Below the pieces are notes generated by a model. It saw nothing but the letters and a program-made list of their open reading frames with translations, made no database searches and had not been told where the DNA came from. Made by a program: the position numbers and the translations under genes. Below are positions 22,599-32,670 of a stretch of 64,000 bases of DNA, piece after piece (position 1 is the first letter of the stretch; every line of letters begins with the position of its first letter). The stretch is from assembly GCA_033296885.1 (NCBI GenBank), contig MU863935.1:1-64000 (forward strand). The letters are read 5' to 3'. The stretch is from Triangularia verruculosa (lineage: Eukaryota; Ascomycota; Sordariomycetes; Sordariales; Podosporaceae).

Positions 22599-23021
22599 TC
22601 GTGAAGGTTTTCGGAGGGTGACTACGTCTTCGTGAAAGTATTACAGCAGTTGGCACCCTCTTCTGCAAGAATTCGAGGAGAGGGGCTGTGTCACAGCGCC
22701 CTGCAGATCCTGCTGGTTAGGCAATAGGTGACAAGAAATGAAGGAAATCGGTGGCCTTGTGTGATTAGATTCTTTCTGGTTAGTGAGATCCACACTGCAG
22801 GTTGTGTCACTCCACTTCAGATGCAGCTTCACATTCCTCCTGACCAACAGTGATTCGGAGTCAACTCCACAGCAAAGTGCGATTGGAATGCAAATAGATT
22901 CATCAAAGGCCTTTAAGCGAAACCGGCCTGAGCTGTGTAAGTCGATTACACGTCTACGAATCCTCCCATACCTGTCCATCATTCCTCCATCGATTTCCAT
23001 CGAATACAGATGGATGTGAAA
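22599..23021. other. Intergenic region
   Basis: It separates the APH gene start from the end of the dioxygenase-fold gene; nothing further was seen. Confidence 0.4.
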
Positions 23022-24178
23022 TCATTGCAAAAAGGTAGGCGGCACCTCGGGACCTGACAGAGATCGGTTAGCGTTGTCTCATTCCACAACCAAGCAAAAA
23101 AAAGCAAAACTCACCCCAGACATGCAGGTTGTCGGGCGCAGCCTTGTTGTGGTGCGTTGGCTCATTCATATCCAACAGATCCCCATCCACATAGTGCTCC
23201 AAGATGAACCCGGACGGGTCAAACCAGTAGTCGAAGATCTGACTGCCCATGACGTGTCTTCCCACGCCCCAGCAGTTTGTGTACCCTTGATGACGTAGCC
23301 AGTCATGACCAAGCACTTGAGCATCAAAGTCGTGTGTCTCGAATGAGGAGTGGTGGACGTGCATCTTTGGACCCTCAAAGAAGAAAAAGCAGTGATGGTC
23401 CACGAAGTCCTTGCCGCGGTCTAGACGGAAGAAGACGGTCACATCCACGCCCTCGTCGTTGTGGACAAGCTAGAGCAACGGCGTTAGTCTCCAGGGTCTA
23501 CTCATTCCGCGACAATACGCATACCTCGCTTGGGAAAAAGTTGAAATATGACGAGTAGAACTCGTAGCACTTGGCATAGTTTGTTACGCACATGCCAAAG
23601 TGTCCGAGCTTATGTACGGGTGCCGGTCTCTTCTCGAATCGTTGGAACTTGTTCGGCTCGCGGTTCTTCTCATTCGGCTGTTGTTGGAAGGCAGGTCAGC
23701 AGACTGTCTCCCCGGAGGACAAAGAGATACTCACATAGTTGAACTTGAGCACTGGGAACCCAGGGTCTCTCCTTTCGACCTCGGACTGACCGTGCACCAA
23801 GTGAAAAGGGAATCCATCCACCGGATCATAGAAGGTGACCCTCTTACCACCGCCTGGCACATCCTTGAGCTCATGTACCTCGGTAGCTTTGCATTCTTTG
23901 GGAAGCGACTGGTGAGCGTAGACCAGATCCTCCTCAGACTCGACAACAAACGCAGCGCCACCGAATTCCGCCTTGTCAGAAGCCTCAAGGGCTAACACGA
24001 AAGGCTCGGTTCCATATCCCCGGAAGAAGGTGGTCTTGCCAATCGTCTCGGTCTCGTAGAAGCCAAAGTCGGCAGCAAATCGCTTGGCAGCTTCAATGTC
24101 GGCATGCTTATACCAGACGTGTGCTGGACGCACAAGCTGAATCTTCTTGAGAGGGTTGGAGGGAAGTCCGGCGGCCAT
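23022..24178 (-). CDS. Extradiol-dioxygenase/glyoxalase-fold protein (vicinal oxygen chelate family)
   Basis: Four exons (23735-24178, 23525-23677, 23115-23469, 23022-23053) encode 327 aa; the last exon adds only the tail GPEVPPTFLQ. Introns are 57, 55 and 61 bp with consensus ends. Two betaalphabetabetabeta modules are visible: RPAHVWYKHADIEAAKRFAADFGF at the start and HKLGHFGMCVTNYAKCYEFY in the middle. Likely metal ligands are His in HVHHSSFE and Glu in FDPSGFILEHYVDGD, as in type I extradiol (catechol 2,3-type) dioxygenases. It probably acts in the cytosol on an aromatic diol or a related substrate. No other aromatic-degradation gene is adjacent. Confidence 0.88.
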
Positions 24179-25597
24179 GGTGAACTTTGGAGACTGTAGA
24201 CTTGGTGGTGGTGAAACTTCGAGTTGACGAGAGATGAATGTTGACAGCAAATGTGTTTTGGACAGAAGTAATCATATAGGGGCTGGCCACACGGGGTATA
24301 TATCTGGAGTCCGGCCGACGGGCCATCGCAAGCCCAGCATGGGACGAACTGGCTCGATTCCCTAGCGTGAGCGCGGGGATGCGGTGGGGTAAAAGCGACA
24401 GTGACGCAGGTCGCGGCATTTCAAGGGAGAAGACCAATGGCCTTGTTCCGATCGCGCGACGGCAGTTTGGCCATTGCCCAATAGCGGGCGCCGGGTAATG
24501 TCGAGCGCCCGTCTTTCGGGTGTCTCATCAGTTCGTTGTGTGACGGTCTAGGGAGACAGACACAAGTTTCGGAGTCCCGGGGAGATGATACAACAGCATG
24601 AGCCACACACCCAGCCCCTGTGGCTGTGGTCCAAAGCCAATTTCTGCCGAGTGGCATCTTTCTTCCTTCCAAATCTTGCGATTGTGATCAGGAGAGTTCC
24701 ACCTACGCAGTGCGGGGAAGCTCCGGGTGCCATCCATCTTGTAGCGGGGCAACGCAACAGTTCAGTTGCCAAGATCCGGGGTAAACAAGCATAAAAGGGG
24801 GGAAAGGGGGCAACGCTGGCGGGCAACAGTTTCCACGTTGTTACCCAAAATCTTCCTACCTTAATTGATCCTCGGCCCGCCTTGGTGTTCAAGCAGCTTA
24901 ACATTGGCTCTATCAAAATTCCAGGTTCTGGTGGGTGGTCCCCTGCAACTCTATATTTCATCTGGTAGCTTTTCAAGGTCTAGACCCTACCGCATGGCCT
25001 TATGGGAACAGGATACGGGGCAAAAGGGCCGCTTTAAGGTAACACAACATATTCGCTTCAGGCATCAGACGCATCACACCGAACAATGCTTCACCATGGC
25101 GGCTTCTTGGTTAGTCCGTCTTACTGGGTACCTCCTTGTTAACTGCCCTTTCAGTCTCTTCAAGTTCCATGGTGGTGACGGCCTCACTCAAGGTTCCATT
25201 CAATATTTGATTGGTTGTCTGTACGATAAACATCAGGCTACCGTCCGCCGACTCTCCTAATACAGTCTAGACAATGATGTCCCAGCTGCAGAACTTGTAA
25301 TCTCTTTATGCATTGAATATATCTCCTCGAATACTCATTGGTTCCGCCGGCGGTTTTCCAGTATTAACACACCATCATTGCTTCAGGACCTTGTAAAAAA
25401 AAAAGAAGAGAATGGGTACCGGGGTTGAGAATGGTGGTAGAAGAAACCGATGAGTCCAAGGATCGGTCCTCAACTCGGGTATTTATAGTCCAGTCTCTTC
25501 GCCCAAGATCGCAACATCTTTTGCCAGTCTGACAACATCCTTCAGATCATATCTCCCTTTTGATCCCCGCTGGAATCAAAACTTTGGCACGAACAAA
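24179..25597. other. 1.4-kb intergenic region
   Basis: No supported gene. A 142-codon minus-strand frame (24548-24976) has no family signal. TATTTATAG at 25480-25488 is a plausible TATA element for the small secreted protein that follows. Confidence 0.4.
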
Positions 25598-26018
25598 ATG
25601 CGGTCTTTCTACATCCTCGCAGGCTTCCCTCTCGCCGCCCTTGCTACTGTCAATGGACATTGCTCCGGCGACCAGGCGACAGGCGAGTGGCGTTCAAAGG
25701 GAATCTGCATCAGCACTGGTACTTGTACCAGCTACGGCGGTAAATACATCACTGGTGCTTGCCCCAACGACCCCGACAATATCAAGTGCTGTTTAGTCGG
25801 TCGCTATCCTTCAACAGTCAACCCCTGTGGTGGTCTTTCCTGGTGCGACTGGACCTCCAATTCTTGCAGCGGCACTCGGCCGACCGGTAAGCCATCCAGC
25901 CGTGACAGTTTCACGGCCATGCCGATTTCTGACATTTCAAACTGTGACTCACTCTCACTGACAATCTGTTTTAGGTTACTGTCCTGGCGGTGACAACTAC
26001 AGATGCTGCAAGATATAG
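25598..26018 (+). CDS. Small cysteine-rich secreted protein, paralogue A
   Basis: Exons 25598-25886 and 25975-26018 encode 110 aa; the intron is 88 bp, in phase 1, with a GTAAGC donor. The signal peptide ends near ALATVNG. The mature protein has ten Cys, in the order C..C..C..C..CC..C..C..C...C..CC with the blocks GICISTGTC, CPNDPDNIKCC and CPGGDNYRCC. The repeated CPG/CPN...CC blocks resemble the Cys-rich modules that precede lysozyme or NlpC/P60-type domains in some fungal wall-active proteins, but no catalytic domain follows. The paralogue at 31860 shares length, Cys pattern and intron position. The role is unknown; an extracellular wall-related or effector-like function is an inference. 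Confidence 0.82.
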
Positions 26019-26260
26019 GAAAAGTCAGGATTTTGCAAAAAACGGGTGGTAGCATGAGGCCAATTGCACGGTTGAATATATCACGGCCGCTTTTTGATGT
26101 TGGAGTCTCAGACTCGTCAGGGAATCGGTGAAGATAACAAAAACTCCGAGCGTACACGGCAGACTGAATGTATGAGAATGTCAATGGTTGATAGGGCGTT
26201 AGCCAGACTCCCAAGCTGTAACTTCAATGATCCACACCAGATAGTTGACTTGTCTCCTCG

Positions 26261-27295
26261 TCAATCATCCTTGCTTTTCGGTAACTTGGCCACGACGGTA
26301 ACAGCTTTGATGACACTTGATGCAGCAAACCATCCAAACACCCTTCTCGCCAGCCTGAATCCCGGCCCAAGCGATATTCCTGATTCCGCCAGAGCTTTGT
26401 CCTGCTTCTCAAGAAAAGCAACAAGTCCTGGGAAAACATCATCGGATATATCGTTGATGATGATCGATGCCCTTTCGAAGCCAGATGCCACGAGCTGCTC
26501 ACGATAGTCTTCTTCCGTCAGGAAGGCATTCCATGGGCAACCCATCAGCACGCCTATCACTCTGGCCACAATCGTCTGCCGTAATGTTGCTGTTTCGGAC
26601 AGGCACAAGTCTGATCCCATAAAGTTCATCCCAAGGTTCCGAGCGGCATGCTGCCAGATCGGTTGTCTGGAGGGCGAAAAGTGATACAAGCAGTCCGACG
26701 CTAGAAGCCATTTTCTGGTGCATTGCTTGGGCTCGTTGAACTTGTTCAAAGCGGACTGTATTTCCTCAGACCAAGCGTGTGGTTTGGACGCATCGGCGCA
26801 AAAGAGATGAAATGAGTCGAGCTTCATGCCACCGCTCCTTGATTTGACAGGTTCGCTGTGCCATTTTCTCAGGGCAAGGCGCTGCTGTGTCTGGTTGATT
26901 GTTATCCCTACGTACGCCAAAGATGCCGGCAGTCTTGGACTTTGGGAGCCGATAGATTCAATTACTGCCCGAGTCTGGTCCCCGCAGCCAATGCCAACAT
27001 CGAGGATGGCTATTGATCGAAGGGAGTCTGGGCCAGTAAGGATGTCGGCAGTGGCGAGGATTTGATGCAAATATGCTCTGCAGGCCTGGGGGAACTCTTC
27101 AGAGGACCTCCAATATCCCATGTTCATCCACATGGACCTCACGGGCAGCTGTACATTCAACTTCCAGTGGTCGAGGCCATAGTGGTCCCGGGAGAGGATC
27201 AAGAATGATATCGATCCAACCAGAATAACAAGTGTAGCAGCAGCTCCTGCAAAGAGTCCCGCCAAGAAGCCTGGGTCGCTGAGCCATGATATCAT
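26261..27295 (-). CDS. Membrane-anchored SAM-dependent methyltransferase
   Basis: A single-exon 344-aa protein with one N-terminal hydrophobic segment (about residues 9-34), probably an ER or other membrane anchor. SAM-binding motif I reads AILDVGIGCGDQT near residue 95, and the later WLLASDCLYHFSP is the typical post-II region. NMGYWRSSEEFPQA before motif I is found in methyltransferases of small molecules and lipids, including cyclopropane-fatty-acid-synthase-like enzymes. Its 5' end faces the MITE at 27372, with the FAD oxidoreductase beyond on the same strand, so the two may share a pathway. The substrate is unknown. Confidence 0.8.
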   Translation of the reverse strand: MISWLSDPGFLAGLFAGAAATLVILVGSISFLILSRDHYGLDHWKLNVQLPVRSMWMNMGYWRSSEEFPQACRAYLHQILATADILTGPDSLRSIAILDVGIGCGDQTRAVIESIGSQSPRLPASLAYVGITINQTQQRLALRKWHSEPVKSRSGGMKLDSFHLFCADASKPHAWSEEIQSALNKFNEPKQCTRKWLLASDCLYHFSPSRQPIWQHAARNLGMNFMGSDLCLSETATLRQTIVARVIGVLMGCPWNAFLTEEDYREQLVASGFERASIIINDISDDVFPGLVAFLEKQDKALAESGISLGPGFRLARRVFGWFAASSVIKAVTVVAKLPKSKDD

Positions 27296-27364
27296 GGCTG
27301 AATGTGCATTTGTCGATGTGTTTGTGTGGGGCTACAGAGCCGGAAGGGACAGTTGGAATTTCTG

Positions 27365-27632
27365 ACCAAGCACGCCGTGGACAAAATAATTGGTACTGCA
27401 AGCCAGGATCACACCTTGAGAATAATAGAAAAGGGCCTATTAACTATCTTCATAAGGCTTATTACTATCTTATAATACGTTAAAAGTATCGTTTAAAATA
27501 TTCTCGATATTTTACAAGGCCTATTATCTATCTTTTAAGGCCTGTCGACTATCTTTTACGGCCTATCAATCATCTGTAAATGCCGTATTCCCACTTTGCA
27601 GTGCCAGTTTTTCTGTCCAGGACGTGCCAAGT
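27365..27632 (+). mobile_element. MITE-like element, copy 1 (27372-27625), with 7-bp target duplication
   Basis: The 254-bp AT-rich element begins ACGCCGTGGACAAAAT and ends TCTGTCCAGGACGT, which are imperfect inverted complements over about 30 bp (TTGGTACTGCAAG near the left end, CTTTGCAGTGCCAG near the right). The interior repeats AAGGCCTATTAACTATCTTTT-like units. Flanks ACCAAGC (27365-27371) and GCCAAGT (27626-27632) differ by two transitions and look like a mutated 7-bp duplication. The element has no coding capacity and lies between the methyltransferase start and the oxidoreductase end. Confidence 0.8.
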
Positions 27633-27684
27633 ACCTACGAATGCCAAGCCTCTTATCAGGCGCTTATCGTGGGTATCCCTTGCT

Positions 27685-29205
27685 TCACGCCCTCCACGGC
27701 ACCTCGACGCCAAAGTCGTCAGCTACACGCATCGCCGATACGACACATCCCTCAAGCAGGACCATCCCATCCCAGCACCATGATCCCGCCAGCCATACAT
27801 TATTCTCGCCATTCACCCAGGTGTTGCTGCGCCCAGCATTATTACCATCCATGATCCGCTCGACTATCGCCCGACTCTCCACTGTCCTCAATGTCCTTCT
27901 GAAGCCTGCCGTTCTCAACGTTGTTTTCTGGGTGGCTTCTGACTCTGGATCGAGGGGACAAGTGCTCACCACAACACCACTCGGCATGGTGTGCAACGCT
28001 TCTGATCGGGCACCGCCGGCCCCAGAAAATTGAGTGCGGAGAGTGATGACCTGTGTCGAAGCAGACTCGAGCTCAGCCGCTGCGTGGTGCATACAAGCGA
28101 CCTTCCCTTGGCTGTTCGTGTCATCTGAGTCAACCAGAGAGTGTGCACGAGATGGCGTGGTCAAAACTGAGCTCTCCACCCATGTCGTTGGCATTGTGTC
28201 CAATCCAGTCACCTTGAGCGGCGCGAAGAGCCTACTCGCAACATCCGGTGAGACAGCGAGGACAGCCCTGTCGAAAACCTCTTCTTGTACGCCTATTTCG
28301 TCTTGCCACCGTACCATCACCTTGCCATTTAACTGAGGTAGAACCTCCAGTACTCGTGACCGAACACGAATATCCTCGATTCCACGCGACAAGCGAGACT
28401 GAACCTGCTGCACACCTCCGCAAACTGTGTAGTGCTGCTGACTATATGAGAACTTGATATAGTTGACCAGATCACTGGCTGGAAAATCAAGAAGCTCATC
28501 ATGTGTGCAGGTCGACACGCTACTCATCAGGGGTAGAAGATAATGCGTGGTGTACCTGCGAGGCAGCCATATTCTTTCCAGATACTGGGCGAAGGATTCT
28601 TCGCGAGGCTTCACAAGGAAGCAGGCGGCTCTGAACCAGGCGTGGCAGAGGATGAGACACAGCACCTCAAGAAGATACCTCCACGCGCTGTACCCTGATG
28701 GCCGTGGCGGGGGCATTTGGTGAAGATTAGAGGCATGGACGAAGTACCCATCTGGCACCGCCGACGCAGCTGCTGACGGATTTTGGAGGGCTTGTTGGTC
28801 ACTCCCAGGCTCGATCCCCTTTTGATTTATGGCCTTGGCGAAAACAAACAGAAAGCGCACCGGGTGCATTGGAACGTCCAGATGGCGATACATTCGATTC
28901 AGGTTCGCGTAATATCCGCCCGCGGATGCACGCATCGGGAGATCAACGCGTTCGACCGCGCCAGTCTCGTGGCTTTGGACAGCAACAGAAGCCGAGTCGA
29001 ACGAGAGAGATTCAGCCTGGGTGAGATGTGAGCAACACAAGTTCATTGCGGACGGGATGAAAGATGGCTGTGAGCGACCCACCTGTTCCAGAAGCGTGAC
29101 GGCGAACCGTTTGTCATTCTTCAGAAGATGGGCGGTGGTCAGCCCCGCCAACCCCGTGCCAATGATGGCAACCCGCTCCCGGCTGGGAATGTCCTTCTCG
29201 TCCAT
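27685..29205 (-). CDS. FAD/NAD(P)-dependent oxidoreductase (flavin amine-oxidase-like, COG2907 type)
   Basis: Two exons (29083-29205 and 27685-29016) give 484 aa. The 66-bp intron (29017-29082) is a multiple of three without a stop, so unspliced reading is also open, but removing it restores the family joint TLLEQAESLSFDSASV. The Rossmann motif VAIIGTGLAGLTTAHLL starts near residue 12. YTVCGGVQQVQSRL is the central conserved block, and the C-terminus (NNVWLAGSWCWDGMVLLEG) contacts FAD. In bacteria this oxidase type often sits beside cyclopropane-fatty-acid-synthase-like methyltransferases, a pairing mirrored here. It is head to head with the membrane-protein gene at 29486, 280 bp away. Confidence 0.83.
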   Translation of the reverse strand: MDEKDIPSRERVAIIGTGLAGLTTAHLLKNDKRFAVTLLEQVGRSQPSFIPSAMNLCCSHLTQAESLSFDSASVAVQSHETGAVERVDLPMRASAGGYYANLNRMYRHLDVPMHPVRFLFVFAKAINQKGIEPGSDQQALQNPSAAASAVPDGYFVHASNLHQMPPPRPSGYSAWRYLLEVLCLILCHAWFRAACFLVKPREESFAQYLERIWLPRRYTTHYLLPLMSSVSTCTHDELLDFPASDLVNYIKFSYSQQHYTVCGGVQQVQSRLSRGIEDIRVRSRVLEVLPQLNGKVMVRWQDEIGVQEEVFDRAVLAVSPDVASRLFAPLKVTGLDTMPTTWVESSVLTTPSRAHSLVDSDDTNSQGKVACMHHAAAELESASTQVITLRTQFSGAGGARSEALHTMPSGVVVSTCPLDPESEATQKTTLRTAGFRRTLRTVESRAIVERIMDGNNAGRSNTWVNGENNVWLAGSWCWDGMVLLEGCVVSAMRVADDFGVEVPWRA

Positions 29206-29485
29206 GGTCTCACCAGCTGAAGATATCTCACGTTTTGATACTCAGTAATGAACGGCGGTCTGCTGATTGTGATGCTAGTTTTTGGCTCTCGCCGCCAAGC
29301 CTCGGTTGCTCCACACGGTTTTCGAAACGTGCACTCAGATCAGGGGCAGGGGACGATTAGCGGCGACGGGGATTGCAGCATGAGATCGCCAAGAGTCACA
29401 AACACCTTTGCTACATCAAATTTCTCCACATTTCCATCAACTTCCTACTGCCGCCTGGTCGAGAAGAAGCACGCCGTCAACGACC
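29206..29485. promoter_or_regulatory. Shared divergent promoter
   Basis: Only 280 bp separate the ATG of the oxidoreductase (minus) and that of the membrane protein (plus), so the two genes probably share control elements. No specific operator was recognised. Confidence 0.5.
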
Positions 29486-30466
29486 ATGGTATCCAACGCG
29501 AGACCTCTCGCCATCCTGGCCAGCTACATGGTCACGGCAGCAGCACTCACCGTTCGCTGCATCAGTATCGTCCGTCACCATCCAGCCCAGAAAGCCAAAA
29601 GGAACCCGGCAGCATTGGCCCTGTTCAGTACCCTCGCCGCTATCAGTCTTGCAACGACATGGTCTTATATGTTTGCGTATTTCCAGTGGTCTTACTTTGA
29701 CTGGGCTGCCAATGCCCCCAACACGACAATCGATGGTCAGCTTCACCTGGGGGAATGGCTTCGAGACACGTCACTGTTTAAGCAAGCATGGTTCTCTGCC
29801 CTAGAGACCCCAGCCAGGGCGTGGTGGACACTTCAGATCTTTGGCTTCTGTGCTATCTGGAGCGTAATGCTCTCTGTTCAGGGTCAGTAACCTGGCGATC
29901 CAACGGTGATTACGTTCCAAGACTCACATCGAATAGGCCAAAAGAGAAACATTCCCCAAATATGGGCCTTCATGCTTTTGGGACAAATCGTTGCCATCTC
30001 TTTCGCAAGCAACCTATTTTTCCTATCTGTGCTCGTCCATGACGTGAAGAATGAGAAGAACGCGACTCAAACTCAACGGAGGTCATCTTGCAGGTCCTCA
30101 GACATTATTATCCTGCTTGTCAACCTGGGCGTGACTCTGTTTCTGTTTGGGAATCTGGACAGTCCTTATTTTCTCACCTTGCTTCTTGCGCCGCACGTTT
30201 TGGCTTTCGTGCCTCTTCTAAGGGATGCCGTTTCGTCCAGTAGCACGGGTTCTAATTCTCTCAGCGAGCCTTCGAAGGTGTTGCAGTTTGGGATTCTTGT
30301 GGCAGTCCTTGCTGCTGGGACATCACAAGCGGTTTCCCGAGATGAGAACTGGCAAAATATCTTGGAAACACTATACGAGCATCCAGCAGTGACCAGCGTT
30401 GGGTTTGATGTTATCTGCTGCTGGGTGAGCTACACCGCTTGGGTGCTCGTCGGAGATTCGGAGTGA
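29486..30466 (+). CDS. Multi-pass membrane protein of unknown function
   Basis: Exons 29486-29882 and 29937-30466 encode 308 aa; the 54-bp intron begins GTCAGT and the joint reads SVQGQKRNIPQIW. About eight hydrophobic segments are visible (for example AILASYMVTAAALTV, FSTLAAISLATTWSYMF, IWAFMLLGQIVAISFASNLFF, IIILLVNLGVTLFLF, FGILVAVLAAGTSQAV). I do not recognise a family. Placement in a divergent pair with the FAD oxidoreductase, both inside the two MITE copies, suggests a joint role, for instance presenting or moving a lipophilic substrate; that is inference. Confidence 0.72.
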
Positions 30467-31859
30467 GCAGATAGAAGTAGGGGAATCCCTCTATGCTTGG
30501 GCAAGGACTGGAAAAAGGCTGTCTGAACAATTGCTGTCTAATATCTACCAACTGAACAACCATGGCTCATCTGTGCAAGGTTATGCAGTCTGCCGCGGCA
30601 CGGGATACCAACTCGCTGGAACTATTGTTGAGGCCGTACAACCTCAGCCGGATAACACGGATCAGATACCGCAGATGCCAAGAACTGGGACCTAGATCTG
30701 GAACTGCAATGAGCGGCCCGGCCCCTCGAGATCAGCCCAAATCCTACCCCATCACCATGATCTGGAACCAACCTCCCATTTTTGGATGACGTGGCGCTAC
30801 AGTATGCAGATATTTGAGCGGCAGAATGGCCACTCCTGAGACTAGGTATGTACGCCGTGGACAAAATAATTGGTACTGTAAGCCAAGATCACACCTTAAG
30901 AATAGTAGAAAAGGCCTATTAACTATTTTCTTAAGGTTTATTATTATCTTTTAATAGGGTAAAAGTATATTTTAAAGTGTTTTTAATATTTTCTAAGGCC
31001 TATTAACTATTTTTTAAAGCTTATTCATTATCTTTTAAGGCCTACTTACTATCTTTTAAGGCCTATTCACTATCTTTCAATACTGTATTCCTCCTTTGCA
31101 GTGCCAGTTTTTTTTATCCAGGACGTGGTATGTAATAAAGTTGCTGCATATTCTCCCACAATCATTTCTCCCTTGGCATCAAAGCACTGCATGCTGATTG
31201 TAGCGCCCATCACGATCACCTACAATTCAGGGGCAAAAAAGGGGGTTGCAACGAGCCGCCCACGTGCCGCCACAACCAGAGCCGGCTGGTTGGTCTCACG
31301 CACCGAAATGCTTTACGGAAGCCCCCTTCCGCCTCGCTCGCCCGCATACAGTCTGCAAGCTAAATGTTTTCCCCGCCTTGACATGGCATGCTTGATTGGC
31401 TGCTGTGACAGCTACCAAACCCTTAGTAGATATTCCCACAGCTAAACGAAGCTCGGTATGGATTCTCACAGCTAGACGAAGTACAGCTGCCAGTTGTGGA
31501 CGTGAATAGTGTCAAAATGCAAGCCACAATGGCCATTTGGACGCACTCCGAGCGTACTAGGCCAATATCTCCTGTACACGTAACTTCGTCTCGCTCTGCC
31601 ACTGATCTAGAACCCAGTTGAGCCATGCTTACGGCTCAAGTGAACGACGATCTGGGCCTGATTTGGGCTTGTTGCCCAGGCACGAAAAGAAACGATCTCA
31701 TTGCCATATTCGGAGCTATCAAGCGAGTCTATTCAGCGTCGAGAATGGACTGGATCGGTGGCCCCCTTAAGCATTTAAAGAGCCACTGACGCCAAACCAC
31801 CCAGCACTTCTTTTGGCATCGCAACCACCAACTTTTATCAACTTCAGTATTCAGTAAAA
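30467..31859. other. Intergenic region with MITE copy 2
   Basis: A short stretch after the membrane protein (30560-30830) has a few open but unrecognised codons in two frames and may be decayed coding DNA. The MITE follows at 30852. The remaining DNA to 31859 is the upstream region of the second cysteine-rich gene. Confidence 0.4.
30845..31133 (+). mobile_element. MITE-like element, copy 2 (30852-31126), with perfect 7-bp target duplication
   Basis: The 275-bp element is in the same orientation as copy 1 and shares its ends: ACGCCGTGGACAAAAT on the left and ATCCAGGACGT on the right. It is flanked on both sides by GGTATGT (30845-30851 and 31127-31133). Differences from copy 1 are mostly C/T and G/A, as expected after RIP. 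Internal AAGGCCTA-type units recur every 23-27 bp. Confidence 0.85.
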
Positions 31860-32261
31860 ATGCAACTCCTCTACATCCTAACCACCTTCCCCCTTGCTGC
31901 CCTGGCGGCGGTCAATGGTCGCTGCAGCGGCAGCGCCGCCACCGGCACATGGGGACAAAGTGGCATTTGCATTTCGACCGGGACTTGCAACTCTTTCGGC
32001 GGTGTATTCAAGAGCGGCGCTTGCCCTGGCGACGCGGTCGACATTAGGTGCTGTCTCATCGGCCTCGAGGGCTCAAAGAATCAACCGTGCGGCTCCCCTC
32101 GCTCATATTGCGACTGGGACAACAACGCTTGCTGGGGTGTTCGTCACAGCGGTACGTTGTGGAACCTCTTTTGCTCATGAATGTGATTCTGTCGACTTAA
32201 CGCTTTTCACTTAGGGAAATGCCCTGGTCCTTCAAACTACAAGTGCTGCCAAAGCCTATAA
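31860..32261 (+). CDS. Small cysteine-rich secreted protein, paralogue B
   Basis: Exons 31860-32151 and 32215-32261 encode 112 aa with a 63-bp intron in the same phase and place as in paralogue A at 25598. The signal peptide ends near ALAAVNG. Shared blocks are CSG.AATG.W, GICISTGTC, ACPGDAVDIRCC, YCDWDNNAC and CPGPSNYKCC, and all ten mature Cys are kept. Compared with A the sequence has diverged clearly outside the Cys framework, so the duplication is not recent. Function unknown. Confidence 0.82.
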
Positions 32262-32670
32262 GCAAGGCTAATTCGGGTCTGATGGTCTTGATGGTATTGG
32301 TATTATTGGACTTGTTTTTGGGACTGTTAGCTGCTGGGTGGGAATGGCCAATTCAAAATCTTCCTATTACCATCTTAGGTCTTGACTGTTATCCTAGGTC
32401 CACAAGATGTTGAAATACGGACCAATAAGAATGGCATGGACCAGCCATTTTGCGGCTCGTTGAAAACTATGGCCGGTGTACAAAACAGGGATAAGCGAAC
32501 GACTGGTGATGCACGAAGACATGTGATCGGCCTAGTTTCTATTGTAAATCAACACTGTATTGATAAGGGCCGGAGCCAGCTACCTTCTTCCTGGGCGACC
32601 CACATGGCAACATTTCCCCCAGTGTCAACTGTCAAGTGCTATCTACCTACCTAAGGGGTCCGCAATGTCA
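32262..32670. other. Convergent 3' intergenic region
   Basis: It lies between the ends of paralogue B and the histidine phosphatase gene and contains a CTACCTACCTAAGG element near 32643. No gene was seen. Confidence 0.4.

Noticed and set aside
30562..30830. Possible decayed gene just before MITE copy 2
   Set aside because: Two frames are open for 40-75 codons but neither shows a motif or a splice pattern; too weak to annotate.
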